This document shows positions 26,277 through 34,912 of a stretch of DNA of 64,000 bases, in pieces. How positions within the stretch are numbered: position 1 is the first letter of the stretch; each line of letters begins with the position of its first letter. A program made the position numbers and the translations under genes. The notes beneath the pieces are model-generated. The model was not told the DNA's origin. It ran no database searches and saw only the letters and a program-made list of their open reading frames with translations. The stretch is from Tamlana crocina (GTDB lineage Bacteria > Bacteroidota > Bacteroidia > Flavobacteriales > Flavobacteriaceae): the NCBI GenBank assembly GCA_040429635.1, contig CP158972.1, positions 1,188,001 through 1,252,000 of the forward strand, read 5' to 3'.

Positions 26277-26558
26277 ATGGCGATCGATTTTTTAAGCATG
26301 GCGATTTTAATACTGCTGTTGAGCTTGGCAATTTATACTTTAAAAGTGTATTTTAACACCAAAAGAATAAAAGGTGAGTGGCTTAAAAGTCAATCAGATT
26401 TGCAAAAACAAATTGTGGTAGAAAATCAGAAAAACAAATGGAATACAGAAAAATTAACTTTGGTCGATAACTTACATGAATCACTTTTTAAAAATCTTTT
26501 TTACATAACCAGACAAATACTTTTAATGCAAAAAATGATTGTTGATAGTAAAAACTAA
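26277..26558 (+). CDS. Mini protein: membrane helix plus DHp-like helix
   Basis: A 93-residue protein: one N-terminal membrane helix (about residues 5-25), a charged coiled coil (28-55), then LVDNLHESLFKNLFYITRQI. That last stretch resembles the HisKA_3 phosphoacceptor helix of NarL-type kinases (LHDNIGAQLTFIISSI in the next gene). No ATPase domain follows. It ends 9 bases before the histidine kinase gene and is probably co-translated. It may be a partner or inhibitor of the kinase, or a kinase remnant. Confidence 0.6.
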   Translation: MAIDFLSMAILILLLSLAIYTLKVYFNTKRIKGEWLKSQSDLQKQIVVENQKNKWNTEKLTLVDNLHESLFKNLFYITRQILLMQKMIVDSKN

Positions 26559-26567
26559 CCCTAAATA

Positions 26568-28514
26568 ATGCAAAAAAGTACGCTCTCAATTTTAATGCTA
26601 TTAGTTGGTTTTATTGGTTTTTCCCAAAACTTCAAACAGCTGATAGAAACTTCAAAAATAAATCTATCTAAAGAAAATAGCACGGCAGTAAAAGCAAAAC
26701 TTACTGCAGATTTAGCGTGGTACTATTGCTATGTAAATGTGGATTCGGCGTTGGTTTATGGCGAAAAATCCTTGGGTTTTTCAAAACAAGCAAAAAACGA
26801 TACGCTAGTTGGTCAATCATTAAACGATTTAAGTACGGTACATTTTGTTAGGGGCAATTACCCAACAGCTATCAATTATGCAAGAAAAAGTCTGGTTTAT
26901 AGAAAAAAGTTGAAAGACACTTCGGGGATAGCAAGCCTTTATAACAAAATGGGGAACAACTTTAATAAAACAAATGTTTTAGATAGCACCATTTATTATT
27001 ATTTAAAAGCCCGTGATTATTACTATAAAGTTAACGATTCGTTCAGTTCGGTAAAAATTGAATCGAATATTGCGGCCACTTATTATTTGTCCGGCAATCA
27101 TAAAAAGGCTCTGGAATATCTAAACCCCAGTATTCTTTATTTTCAGAATAAAGATTTAAAGCGGGAGCTTTCCAATTCCTATATTACCAAAGGCAATATT
27201 TTGCTGTCGAAGAACGATACTTTGGTCGCCATCGATGCCTATAAACAAGCGGCAAAACATGCTGAGGAAAGTAAAAATTATGTGGGTTGGGCTTCGGCGT
27301 TGAACAATTTAAGCACTATTTATAACGGCCTAAATAACATTGAAGAAAGTACCAACTATATAAAAAAGGCTATCGAAATTCGGGAATCGATTGGTGCTTT
27401 GGGCGATTTGGAAAGTGCAAAACTCACCTTGGCTATTAATAATTTTAGCTTGGGAAATATAAAGGAATCTAAAGAAGGATTGCTCAAAATAAAATCGCAT
27501 TTCATTAAAACCAATGCTAATGAAAAGTTACAAAACCTGTATGAAACTTTGATGCTGATTTATGCGGTTGAAAACAACAGGGACAGTTTAAACTTCTATT
27601 CAAAACAGTATAAACTGGCTCTTAACAGTAATCTTAGTGAAAGTAATTTAAAATATAGCCAAGAAATAGAAGCCAAATACGAAACCGAGAAAAAGGAAAA
27701 CGAAATTCTGGCACAAAAGGCAACCATTACTGAAAACAAACTCAACATCAACAGAAAAAACACGCAATTAATAGGTTTGGTGGTTTTGGCCGTGGTGTTG
27801 TCGTTATTGGGATATTTGTTGTTCAAACAGCAAAAATTAAAAAACGAACAGTTAAAAAAAGAAAGTCAGCTGAAGGAAGCACTGGTAAAAATAGAAACGC
27901 AAAACAAACTTCAGGAACAGCGATTAAGAATTTCAAGGGATTTGCACGATAATATTGGGGCGCAGCTCACCTTTATCATTTCATCTATCGAAAATTTACA
28001 GTATGGTTTTAAGATAACCAATGAAAAACTCACCGATAAACTTTTGGGCATTAGCAATTTTACGAAAGAAACCATTTCAGAATTGCGCGACACCATTTGG
28101 GCGATGAATAAAAATGCCATTTCGTTAGAAGATTTGCAATCGCGTATTTCAAACTTTATCGATAAAGCCAAGTTGTCTTCCAGCGGAATTCAATTTGAAT
28201 TTAATATGGAGGGAGACATTAATAAGGATGTGAAATTCAATTCAGTTCGGGGTATGAATATTTATAGAATAATTCAGGAAGCCGTCAACAACGCCCTGAA
28301 ATATGCAGATGCTACGGTAATTGCGGTAAATGTGAAGCATAAGGGCTCAAAACTACAATTTACGGTAACCGATAATGGTAAAGGTTTCGATAAAGAAAGC
28401 GCTCAATCTGGCAACGGATTGAACAATATGAAAAAACGTGCCGATGAAATTGATGCCCATTTTGAAATAGAAAGCAAACCCGGCAATGGAAGCGTAGTAA
28501 CCTTGGTTTGTTAA
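26568..28514 (+). CDS. TPR-containing sensor histidine kinase (NarL-type)
   Basis: A 648-residue kinase: signal peptide (1-19), periplasmic TPR repeats (about 30-370), membrane helix (about 402-422), coiled coil, HisKA_3 domain with phosphoacceptor H460 in RDLHDNIG, and a HATPase domain with N-box NNALKY, D-N-G-K-G and G-N-G-L-N-N-M. It phosphorylates the response regulator encoded 11 bases downstream. The TPR sensor suggests a peptide or protein signal in the periplasm, which is inference. Confidence 0.93.
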   Translation: MQKSTLSILMLLVGFIGFSQNFKQLIETSKINLSKENSTAVKAKLTADLAWYYCYVNVDSALVYGEKSLGFSKQAKNDTLVGQSLNDLSTVHFVRGNYPTAINYARKSLVYRKKLKDTSGIASLYNKMGNNFNKTNVLDSTIYYYLKARDYYYKVNDSFSSVKIESNIAATYYLSGNHKKALEYLNPSILYFQNKDLKRELSNSYITKGNILLSKNDTLVAIDAYKQAAKHAEESKNYVGWASALNNLSTIYNGLNNIEESTNYIKKAIEIRESIGALGDLESAKLTLAINNFSLGNIKESKEGLLKIKSHFIKTNANEKLQNLYETLMLIYAVENNRDSLNFYSKQYKLALNSNLSESNLKYSQEIEAKYETEKKENEILAQKATITENKLNINRKNTQLIGLVVLAVVLSLLGYLLFKQQKLKNEQLKKESQLKEALVKIETQNKLQEQRLRISRDLHDNIGAQLTFIISSIENLQYGFKITNEKLTDKLLGISNFTKETISELRDTIWAMNKNAISLEDLQSRISNFIDKAKLSSSGIQFEFNMEGDINKDVKFNSVRGMNIYRIIQEAVNNALKYADATVIAVNVKHKGSKLQFTVTDNGKGFDKESAQSGNGLNNMKKRADEIDAHFEIESKPGNGSVVTLVC

Positions 28515-28525
28515 AAATAAATACA

Positions 28526-29176
28526 ATGAAAATAAAAATAGCCATAGCCGACGATAACAGCTTTTTAATAAACATGGTGGCAGAAAAGCTATCGTTTTTT
28601 GATGATTTGGATTTCAAATTTTCGGCAATGAACGGCGCCGATTTGCTTGAGAAGTTGGAAGGCAACCATAATATCGATGTGGTACTTATGGATATAGAAA
28701 TGCCAATTTTAAATGGTATTGAAGCTACTGAGAAGATAAAACAGAGATATCCGCATATAAAAATAATTATGCTCACGGTTTTTGATAACGACGAGAATAT
28801 TTTCAATGCGATAAAAGCTGGGGCCGATGGTTACTTACTAAAAGAAGTCAACGCTAAAGACTTACATACCGGTATATTGGAAACCTTAAATGGTGGTGCT
28901 GCCATGAACCCGTCCATTGCCTTAAAAACCCTAAAGCTGTTAAGGAATCCAATTAATTTAAACAATGTTTCAAAGGAAGGCGATATCAAATTAACGGCAA
29001 GGGAAGTAGAAGTGCTAGAGCAATTAAGTAAAGGGTTGAGCTATGGCTTAATAGCCGATAATCTTATTCTTTCGGTGGGCACAGTGCGAAAACACATTGA
29101 AAATATTTATAAAAAACTGCAAGTACATAACAAGTTGGAAGCTGTGCAAAAAGCTCAAAAAAATAACTTGATTTAA
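28526..29176 (+). CDS. NarL/LuxR-type response regulator
   Basis: A 216-residue regulator: receiver domain with acidic pocket D9/D10 and phosphoacceptor D56 (VVLMDIEMP), K near residue 107 (LLKEV), and a LuxR helix-turn-helix (LTAREVEVLEQLSKGLSYGL ... VGTVRKHIENIYKKLQV). The ATG at 28526 is preferred to a TTG six codons upstream. It is the cognate partner of the preceding kinase; a strong hairpin downstream ends the operon. Confidence 0.94.
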   Translation: MKIKIAIADDNSFLINMVAEKLSFFDDLDFKFSAMNGADLLEKLEGNHNIDVVLMDIEMPILNGIEATEKIKQRYPHIKIIMLTVFDNDENIFNAIKAGADGYLLKEVNAKDLHTGILETLNGGAAMNPSIALKTLKLLRNPINLNNVSKEGDIKLTAREVEVLEQLSKGLSYGLIADNLILSVGTVRKHIENIYKKLQVHNKLEAVQKAQKNNLI

Positions 29177-29254
29177 TGATTGCTTAATCACATGTTAATA
29201 TGGCTGTTGGGTATTTGTTTTAATTTTGAACTGTACAGAAAAAAGTTAATTTTT

Positions 29255-29300
29255 ACATTAGTTAGACTTCTTACGTCGAAGGAAACTAATGTTTTTTTTT
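29255..29300 (+). terminator. Terminator of the kinase/regulator operon
   Basis: A nine-base perfect stem, ACATTAGTT (29255-29263) with AACTAATGT (29284-29292), a 20-base loop that itself can fold, and a run of nine T. Confidence 0.82.
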
Positions 29301-29354
29301 GTTTTAAATCTAATATAATTGGGCATACAAATTTTGAATTTGTAAATTTTAAAA

Positions 29355-29660
29355 CTACAATCTGTTCTTTAAGCCAATCCAGCCGCCGCCGTTAGTGGCT
29401 TTTATGTTGTTGAGGTTTAAAAATTTGGCCGCTTTTGCCGCCCTAATGCCACTTTCGCAACAAACAATAACAGGTTTATTCAGGCGTTTTATTTCGTCAA
29501 CTTTATCGGTGAGATTGTCCAATGGCACGTGTATGGCCTCTTCAATATGTCCGTCGTCCCATTCTTTTTGGCTCCTTACATCCAAAATAACCGCGCCTTG
29601 CTCTAAATACTGCTGCACGTGTCTTTTTTTTGCGCCAAAAATAAAATCTAAAAATCCCAT
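29355..29660 (-). CDS. Single-domain rhodanese-like protein
   Basis: A 101-residue rhodanese domain. The catalytic loop is C68-E-S-G-I-R73, with an adjacent C67; ILDVRS and GHIEEAIHVPL are the other family marks. It probably carries persulfide sulfur. It is cytoplasmic and has no fusion partner. The gene is convergent with the response-regulator operon. Confidence 0.9.
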   Translation of the reverse strand: MGFLDFIFGAKKRHVQQYLEQGAVILDVRSQKEWDDGHIEEAIHVPLDNLTDKVDEIKRLNKPVIVCCESGIRAAKAAKFLNLNNIKATNGGGWIGLKNRL

Positions 29661-29743
29661 AAATTACGTTTTTTTAAAGTTACCCAAATAATATTAGAAT
29701 ATGAAATTTGTATCTTTCAACCTTTAATTCGTTGCTTATAAAC

Positions 29744-30496
29744 ATGGAAAATCCTTACGTTACTTTAACCGTTAAAAATCAGGTGGGCTATATTGAATTT
29801 TTTCATCCCAACCGAAATTCTATGCCCAGTGAAATTCTAAATGAACTTCAGAAAACCATAGTAAAGGCAGGTAACGACGATAAAATAAAAGTGATTGTTT
29901 TAAAAAGTGGGGGCAACCGAACCTTTTGTGCAGGAGCCAGTTTTAACGAATTAATAGCCATCGAAGAAGCTGAAACAGGTAAACAGTTTTTTATGGGATT
30001 TGCGAAGGTGATTAATGCTATGCGCAATTGCCCCAAATTGATTGTTGGTCGTGTGCAGGGTAAAACAGTTGGCGGTGGGGTAGGTTTGGCCGCTTCAACC
30101 GATTATTGTTTGGCCACAAAATATGCGTCCATTAAGTTAAGCGAATTAAGCATTGGCATTGGCCCGTTTGTAATCGAGCCGGCGGTGTCCAGAAAAATGG
30201 GCGCAACAGCTATGTCGCAAATGACGATTAATGCCGAAACGTTTTTTTCTGCGGAATATGGAAAAGAAAAAGGACTTTTTGCTGAAGTGTTTGAAACCAC
30301 GGAAGAGTTGGACGAAGCCGTAAAAAGTCTCGCTGAAAAATTGGCGGGTTACAACCCAGAAGCACTAAAGGAGATGAAAACCGTTTTTTGGAAAAACACT
30401 GCGCATTGGGAGGAACTTTTGCCCGAGCGTGCCGAAATTAGCGGCCGATTGGTGCTGAGTAAATTCACCAAAAAGACTTTAAAACGGTTTAGGTAG
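29744..30496 (+). CDS. Enoyl-CoA hydratase/isomerase family protein
   Basis: A 250-residue crotonase-fold enzyme. The ATG at 29744 replaces an earlier in-frame opening at 29708. The two oxyanion-hole segments are visible (NRTFCAGASFNE and GRVQGKTVGGGVGLAAS). The usual acidic catalytic residues of hydratases are not clear in the second segment, so isomerase or another crotonase activity is possible. It probably acts in fatty-acid or branched-chain/aromatic CoA degradation. It is convergent with an aromatic amino acid hydroxylase gene. Confidence 0.85.
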   Translation: MENPYVTLTVKNQVGYIEFFHPNRNSMPSEILNELQKTIVKAGNDDKIKVIVLKSGGNRTFCAGASFNELIAIEEAETGKQFFMGFAKVINAMRNCPKLIVGRVQGKTVGGGVGLAASTDYCLATKYASIKLSELSIGIGPFVIEPAVSRKMGATAMSQMTINAETFFSAEYGKEKGLFAEVFETTEELDEAVKSLAEKLAGYNPEALKEMKTVFWKNTAHWEELLPERAEISGRLVLSKFTKKTLKRFR

Positions 30497-30513
30497 CAGT
30501 TGAAAAACAAAAT

Positions 30514-30556
30514 CTGGATTGAAGTGAGATTCTGAAACAAGTTCAGAATGACGAAA
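30514..30556. repeat. REP-like hairpin overlapping the 3' end of the hydroxylase gene
   Basis: TCTGAA (30527-30532 region) pairs with TTCAGA across ACAAG, flanked by TGAGAT and ATGACGAAAC. It matches unit 2 of the element at 16157-16248 with paired changes in the stem. The stop codon of the minus-strand hydroxylase gene (30543-30545) lies in its right arm. Confidence 0.7.
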
Positions 30557-32309
30557 CATCTTGCTTTTTTTGAATAATACCCAGCCCGTCATCAATTAAA
30601 TGGCCTACTTCGGGGCGGTTCTGTTTAATGGTTTCCAAATGTTTTAAAATGCTGCCACACAAGTTTTTTTCGTTTCCAACGAAAGCCAATTCATAAAGTT
30701 CAACGGGCAGAAGCCAGTCGTTGGGGTGTTTTTCAATGAGTTGTTCCAACACTTTTGTTCTTGAAATGGTTTGGCTTTTTTCTTCCCTAAAATCCCTCAC
30801 CTGTTGATATAGACTTTCGAGAGCCATACGCTCTTTCGATTTTTTTACGTGAATGGTTTCCGATGTAGGTTTGTGCGTTATCAAATCGAAACTGTGGTAA
30901 TCTGCCGGTCCAGAAAAAGCTGAAACGATATCCTTGCCAACGGCCATATCGTAAATGCCCCATTTGGGTTTAAATAGTAATTTGTCATTATGTTTAACGG
31001 TGCAGTTTTTAAAACTGATGAGTATGATTTTACCTTGAAGATTGCGCTTTCCAGTAATGATTTCACCCGAGACAGTAATGCCGCCTTCAAATTCGAGAGT
31101 TACCGTTTTTTCTTCGTAAATATCATAAGCGTTCAAGTCTCTGGGACTCATGTCTTCAATGGCCAAGTTGATGCCCTTTAGTTTACCAACAGGCAGCCCG
31201 AAACCTTTTTTGTGAGTGTTGGTGCCGTGCCCCACCAATTCTTTTTCACGATAGGCCAATGCCGTTGGGCCTTCGGTTTGTAAATAAATGGGCTGGTTTT
31301 CGTGTTCGATAACTTCTGTGAACTTGCCCGAAATTTGCAATCCTGTACTCAATTCTATTGTGCCCAAAGCACCAGAGGCAATGAGTTTGTTAACACCTGA
31401 AAGTCCACCTTTTCTCAGTGCCATGGTATTGGCAAATTCTTCCAAAACCAAACTCAAATGTGCGAAATCTGGAGTGACGAACAGTTGCGGCTGGGGTTTG
31501 GTAATATCAAAATCTTGATAGGCGGCATCAATGGTGTAAGGCCTTTTTTTAACTTCGTTGGTAAGGCACCAGGCACTTTCACCAATAGAGGAAAGTAGCC
31601 CAGCACCATAAATTTTAGGGTTTTCAATCGTACCGATTAAGCCGTATTCTACCGTCCACCAATGTAAATTCCGTATCAGTGCCATTTCACTGGGTTCGCC
31701 CATATTTTTTTGAAGCTCTTCCACTTTCTTTTCCGCGGAAGCGATATCATTGGCTTTAGTATCGGGTGCTTCTTTGATGATGGACAGATATCTTACGGCT
31801 TCATAAAGTTCGTAATCCTTACCCGATGAAATCGCTTTGCAGCCAATTTCACCAAAACGACGTAAGTACTCGGCATATTCTGGGTTGGCGATAATGGGAG
31901 CATGGCCAGCACCTTCGTGAATAATATCGGGGGCGGGCGTGTATTCAATATGTTCCAATTGGCGAATATCACTGGCAATTACGAGCACATTATAGGCTTG
32001 GAATTCCATAAAAGCATTGGGTGGAATAAAACCATCAACGGCCACGGCTGCCCAGCCAATATCCTTTAAAATGCGGTTCATCCCGTACATATTAGGAATC
32101 TGGTCTATGGAGATGCCCGTTTGTTTTAGGCCATCAACATACGATTTGTGCGCTACCTGACTTAAGAAATCCACATTTTTGCGCATGACATACCGCCAAA
32201 CCGCTTGGTCAATGGCCGAGTATTGCTCGTAGTTTTGCGGTTTTATAAACTGTTTTAAATGTGCGGGCAAACGGTTTAAAATAGGATTGGGTTCTATGTT
32301 TTTGGGCAT
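30543..32309 (-). CDS. Aromatic amino acid hydroxylase (phenylalanine 4-monooxygenase type), long form
   Basis: A 588-residue pterin-dependent hydroxylase. Iron ligands fit H131 and H136 in PDIIHEGAGHAP and E221 in WWTVEYGLI; the H-to-E distance is about 45 residues longer than in animal enzymes because of an insertion (about 160-205). After the catalytic core a further roughly 250 residues follow, far longer than the about 270-residue proteobacterial PhhA. The long form is usual in flavobacteria. The ATG at 32309 is used; TTG at 32333 is the other choice. The last residues come from a REP-like element. It probably hydroxylates Phe or Trp. Confidence 0.87.
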   Translation of the reverse strand: MPKNIEPNPILNRLPAHLKQFIKPQNYEQYSAIDQAVWRYVMRKNVDFLSQVAHKSYVDGLKQTGISIDQIPNMYGMNRILKDIGWAAVAVDGFIPPNAFMEFQAYNVLVIASDIRQLEHIEYTPAPDIIHEGAGHAPIIANPEYAEYLRRFGEIGCKAISSGKDYELYEAVRYLSIIKEAPDTKANDIASAEKKVEELQKNMGEPSEMALIRNLHWWTVEYGLIGTIENPKIYGAGLLSSIGESAWCLTNEVKKRPYTIDAAYQDFDITKPQPQLFVTPDFAHLSLVLEEFANTMALRKGGLSGVNKLIASGALGTIELSTGLQISGKFTEVIEHENQPIYLQTEGPTALAYREKELVGHGTNTHKKGFGLPVGKLKGINLAIEDMSPRDLNAYDIYEEKTVTLEFEGGITVSGEIITGKRNLQGKIILISFKNCTVKHNDKLLFKPKWGIYDMAVGKDIVSAFSGPADYHSFDLITHKPTSETIHVKKSKERMALESLYQQVRDFREEKSQTISRTKVLEQLIEKHPNDWLLPVELYELAFVGNEKNLCGSILKHLETIKQNRPEVGHLIDDGLGIIQKKQDVSSF

Positions 32310-32454
32310 GAGTGAAATTTCTTTAGCGAACAACTATAAAAATACGAAATATTCAGTAAATTGAGGTTTTTAATGGTTTGATTGAATTATTATGATTAAA
32401 AAGGAGGATTTTGTTCCGCAACTTCAATAGATAACTAATATTAAAAACCATATT

Positions 32455-32784
32455 ATGTATAACTACAAAGCAAAAATTATTGATGTTTATGATGGCGATA
32501 CCGTAACGGCCATGGTAGATTTGGGGTTTCTTCACTTTCAGGAAATGAAACTTCGTTTGTACGGTATTGATACGCCCGAATTGAGAGGCGAAGAAAGGGA
32601 AGAGGGCCTAAAAGTGCGTGATATTTTAAGGGAAATGGTGTTGGATAAGGATGTAACCATTCGTTCTTATAAAGATAAACAGGGTAAGTATGGCAGGTAT
32701 TTGGCCAATATTGTTTTAGAGGACGGTTTGGATGTTAACCAATGGCTGGTTGACAACGGGCATGCTAAACCTTATTTGATATAA
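32455..32784 (+). CDS. Staphylococcal-nuclease-like (SNase) protein
   Basis: A 109-residue single SNase domain. Active-site pieces are present: YDGDTVTAMVD, the arginine in LRLYGIDTPE, E-R-E-E-G, and K-Y-G-R-Y. No signal peptide is apparent, so it is probably cytoplasmic, unlike the secreted nuclease. Shorter than S. aureus nuclease because the N-terminal leader is absent. Probably a Ca-dependent nuclease on DNA or RNA. Confidence 0.88.
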   Translation: MYNYKAKIIDVYDGDTVTAMVDLGFLHFQEMKLRLYGIDTPELRGEEREEGLKVRDILREMVLDKDVTIRSYKDKQGKYGRYLANIVLEDGLDVNQWLVDNGHAKPYLI

Positions 32785-32812
32785 AAAAAAGCACCCATTG
32801 GGTGCTTTTTTA
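32785..32812. terminator. Bidirectional terminator between convergent genes
   Basis: GCACCC (32791-32796) with GGGTGC (32800-32805), flanked by A6 or more on the left and T6 on the right. It serves the SNase gene and the minus-strand DUF4136 gene, which ends 4 bases away. Confidence 0.88.
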
Positions 32813-32815
32813 AGT

Positions 32816-33382
32816 CTATTTCTGCATTTCGGGCGGGTATTTCTGCATGATTTCAGAAACAAATTCCTTAATGCGCTCTTCTTTTTTCTCCATGTTTCTG
32901 CTTAGGTAGCCGCTACCCATACCTTGCCAGATCAATTCTTTTTTGTCGGCATCAATTAGGTCGATATAAAGCGTGCCTTCTGTGCTTACTGATGTAGTGG
33001 GCTGGTTCCAGCCCCATCCCCAACCGGGTCCGAAGCCGCCCCAAGGGCCCCATCCGCCCCATCCCCAGGCACCGTAGCCCCAGGCATTGTTGTAAACATC
33101 AACACGTTGTTGCGATTTGGTGAACAAACTAACCAATAAATCGGGGTTTTCAGATTTTGTAAATCCTTTTGCTAAAAGTTCAGCCTCAATAGCGCGTAAA
33201 ATTCGGCGTTTGTCTAAATCGCTTATTTCAGCTTTATCGATACCTGTTTTAAAAAAAGCAAAGGTTTTGTAGTCGTTAAATGTGGCGTTTTTGTCGTAAT
33301 CGGCAGCTGTTCTTATGGAGCTGCACGAAGTTATCACCATAAGCAAGACCAAAATAGGTAAGGTTTTTAGTAAATTTTTCAT
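32816..33382 (-). CDS. DUF4136-family lipoprotein
   Basis: A 188-residue lipoprotein: signal sequence and lipobox ending at C20 (VITSC), the DUF4136 opening (YDKNATFNDYKTFAFF), and a low-complexity W/G-rich loop in the middle (about 103-128) as in many family members. The last part has IDLIDADKKELIWQG. Probably anchored in the outer membrane. The role is unknown. Confidence 0.87.
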   Translation of the reverse strand: MKNLLKTLPILVLLMVITSCSSIRTAADYDKNATFNDYKTFAFFKTGIDKAEISDLDKRRILRAIEAELLAKGFTKSENPDLLVSLFTKSQQRVDVYNNAWGYGAWGWGGWGPWGGFGPGWGWGWNQPTTSVSTEGTLYIDLIDADKKELIWQGMGSGYLSRNMEKKEERIKEFVSEIMQKYPPEMQK

Positions 33383-33455
33383 AGCAAAATAAAGTTAAAG
33401 GTTCTCAAGTTTAATGCATTTTATTTATAAATAGCATCAAGAATCATACCAAGGG

Positions 33456-33620
33456 TTATGGTTTTTGCGTGTTCGTTTTTCTATCATAGCCGTAGGGGCA
33501 ATGTCTGCATCCGCTTTCGCAGCAGTACCCTCGTTTTAAGTGGTATTGCTCGGTAAAACAGCGGTAACCTTCGGGCGTTAAGTAATAATCGCCTTCTTCA
33601 ATGGGGACAATCTTTTTCAT
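33456..33620 (-). CDS. DUF5522-like small cysteine-rich protein
   Basis: A 54-residue protein. The ATG at 33620 is preferred to one at 33671, which overlaps the divergent gene. The core is EGDYYLTPEGYRCFTEQYHL, then R-G-Y-C-C-E-S-G-C-R-H-C-P-Y-G-Y. The four conserved cysteines probably bind a metal. This short family is widespread and uncharacterised in Bacteroidota. Confidence 0.82.
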   Translation of the reverse strand: MKKIVPIEEGDYYLTPEGYRCFTEQYHLKRGYCCESGCRHCPYGYDRKTNTQKP

Positions 33621-33669
33621 CTCATACAAAGATAGTGTAAATTGGATTGATTTTTGATTGCTGTAAAAC

Positions 33670-34062
33670 ATGATTTTAATTTCAAAATATTTAGTGCCGA
33701 GAGGTTATACGGGCATGGCCATTTTTCCTTTTGTGTTTTTAAAATCGAAAGGTTTAAAGGGCGATAAGCAGCTTTTGAATCACGAAAACATCCATTTGCG
33801 ACAGCAGTTGGAACTTTTGGTGATTCCGTTTTATGTATGCTATATTTTGGAATTTTTAATCCGGCTCGTTCAATTTAAAAATTGGCAAGAAGCCTATCGG
33901 AATATTTCTTTCGAAAGAGAAGCTTTTGCCAATGAAAACCGTTTAGATTATCTTAAAAATCGACCATTTTGGGCTTTTTTGAAGTATCTTCGCAGCCATG
34001 GAATTCAGTCTTCAAAACAGTGTAAACCAACAAATTTTTCTTCCAAAGGAAAAGGAAATTGA
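33670..34062 (+). CDS. Small membrane-associated protein with HEXXH motif
   Basis: A 130-residue protein with H38-E-N-I-H42, the HEXXH zinc-peptidase signature, followed by a hydrophobic helix (about 48-66) and then FEREAFANE (81-89), whose glutamates could be a third ligand. This layout recalls a minimal M48/M56-type metallopeptidase. No named family is recognised with certainty. The last 65 bases overlap the next gene in another frame, which is unusually long for a same-strand overlap. Confidence 0.65.
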   Translation: MILISKYLVPRGYTGMAIFPFVFLKSKGLKGDKQLLNHENIHLRQQLELLVIPFYVCYILEFLIRLVQFKNWQEAYRNISFEREAFANENRLDYLKNRPFWAFLKYLRSHGIQSSKQCKPTNFSSKGKGN

Positions 34063-34912
34063 ACTGTTTGTAAAGCGGGAAGATCGCATTCATCCTTTCG
34101 TTTCTGGAAATAAGTATAGAAAATTAAAGTACAATTTAATTGAAGCCAAAAATCAAGGTTTTAAAACGTTGCTGACCTTTGGTGGGGCATTTTCAAACCA
34201 CATTGCGGCAGTGGCTTCGGCGGGCAGCGGTTTGGGGTTTAATACCATTGGAATTATCCGCGGGGAAGAACTTGGCGATAAAATTAATGACAACCCAACA
34301 CTAAAATTCGCTCAACAAAACGGTATGCAATTTAAGTTTGTGCCGCGCGATGTGTATAGAAACAAAAATGCCGAAGCGTTTATAAATGAGTTGAAAGACG
34401 AATTTGGAGCTTTTTATACCATTCCCGAAGGTGGTACCAACGCTTTGGCTGTTAAGGGCTGCCAAGAGATTTTGAATGAAGCAGACGGACAATTCGATTA
34501 TATTTGTTGTGCTGTGGGAACCGGCGGAACCATTTCGGGCCTCATTAATGGGATGAAACCCGGACAGCATGTTTTGGGGTTTCCGGCGTTAAAAGGGCAG
34601 TTTTTACAAGAAGATATTAGTAAATTTGCAATCAACAGTCAATGGGAACTCATTACCGATTACCATTTTGGAGGTTACGCTAAAATAAACGCCGAATTGG
34701 TGGCGTTTATCAATCAGTTTAAAGCCCAAAACCAAGTGCTTTTAGACCCGGTTTATACGGGAAAAATGCTGTTTGGGATTTTCGATTTGATTGAAAAAAG
34801 TTATTTTCCGAAAGGAACAAAAATATTGGCCATCCATACTGGAGGTTTGCAGGGCATTGACGGGATGAACCAACTATTGAAAAAGAAAAATTTACCGATA
34901 ATTGATAAATAA
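33998..34912 (+). CDS. ACC deaminase / D-cysteine desulfhydrase family PLP enzyme
   Basis: A 304-residue fold-type II PLP enzyme. The cofactor lysine is K39 in F-V-S-G-N-K-Y-R-K-L; FGGAFSNHIAA, PEGGTNALAVKGCQEI and AVGTGGTISGL are the family's phosphate and substrate loops. It either deaminates 1-aminocyclopropane-1-carboxylate or, more likely outside plant-associated bacteria, desulfhydrates D-cysteine. The start at 33998 is supported by the family's N-terminus and overlaps the previous gene by 65 bases. Confidence 0.88.
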   Translation: MEFSLQNSVNQQIFLPKEKEIELFVKREDRIHPFVSGNKYRKLKYNLIEAKNQGFKTLLTFGGAFSNHIAAVASAGSGLGFNTIGIIRGEELGDKINDNPTLKFAQQNGMQFKFVPRDVYRNKNAEAFINELKDEFGAFYTIPEGGTNALAVKGCQEILNEADGQFDYICCAVGTGGTISGLINGMKPGQHVLGFPALKGQFLQEDISKFAINSQWELITDYHFGGYAKINAELVAFINQFKAQNQVLLDPVYTGKMLFGIFDLIEKSYFPKGTKILAIHTGGLQGIDGMNQLLKKKNLPIIDK

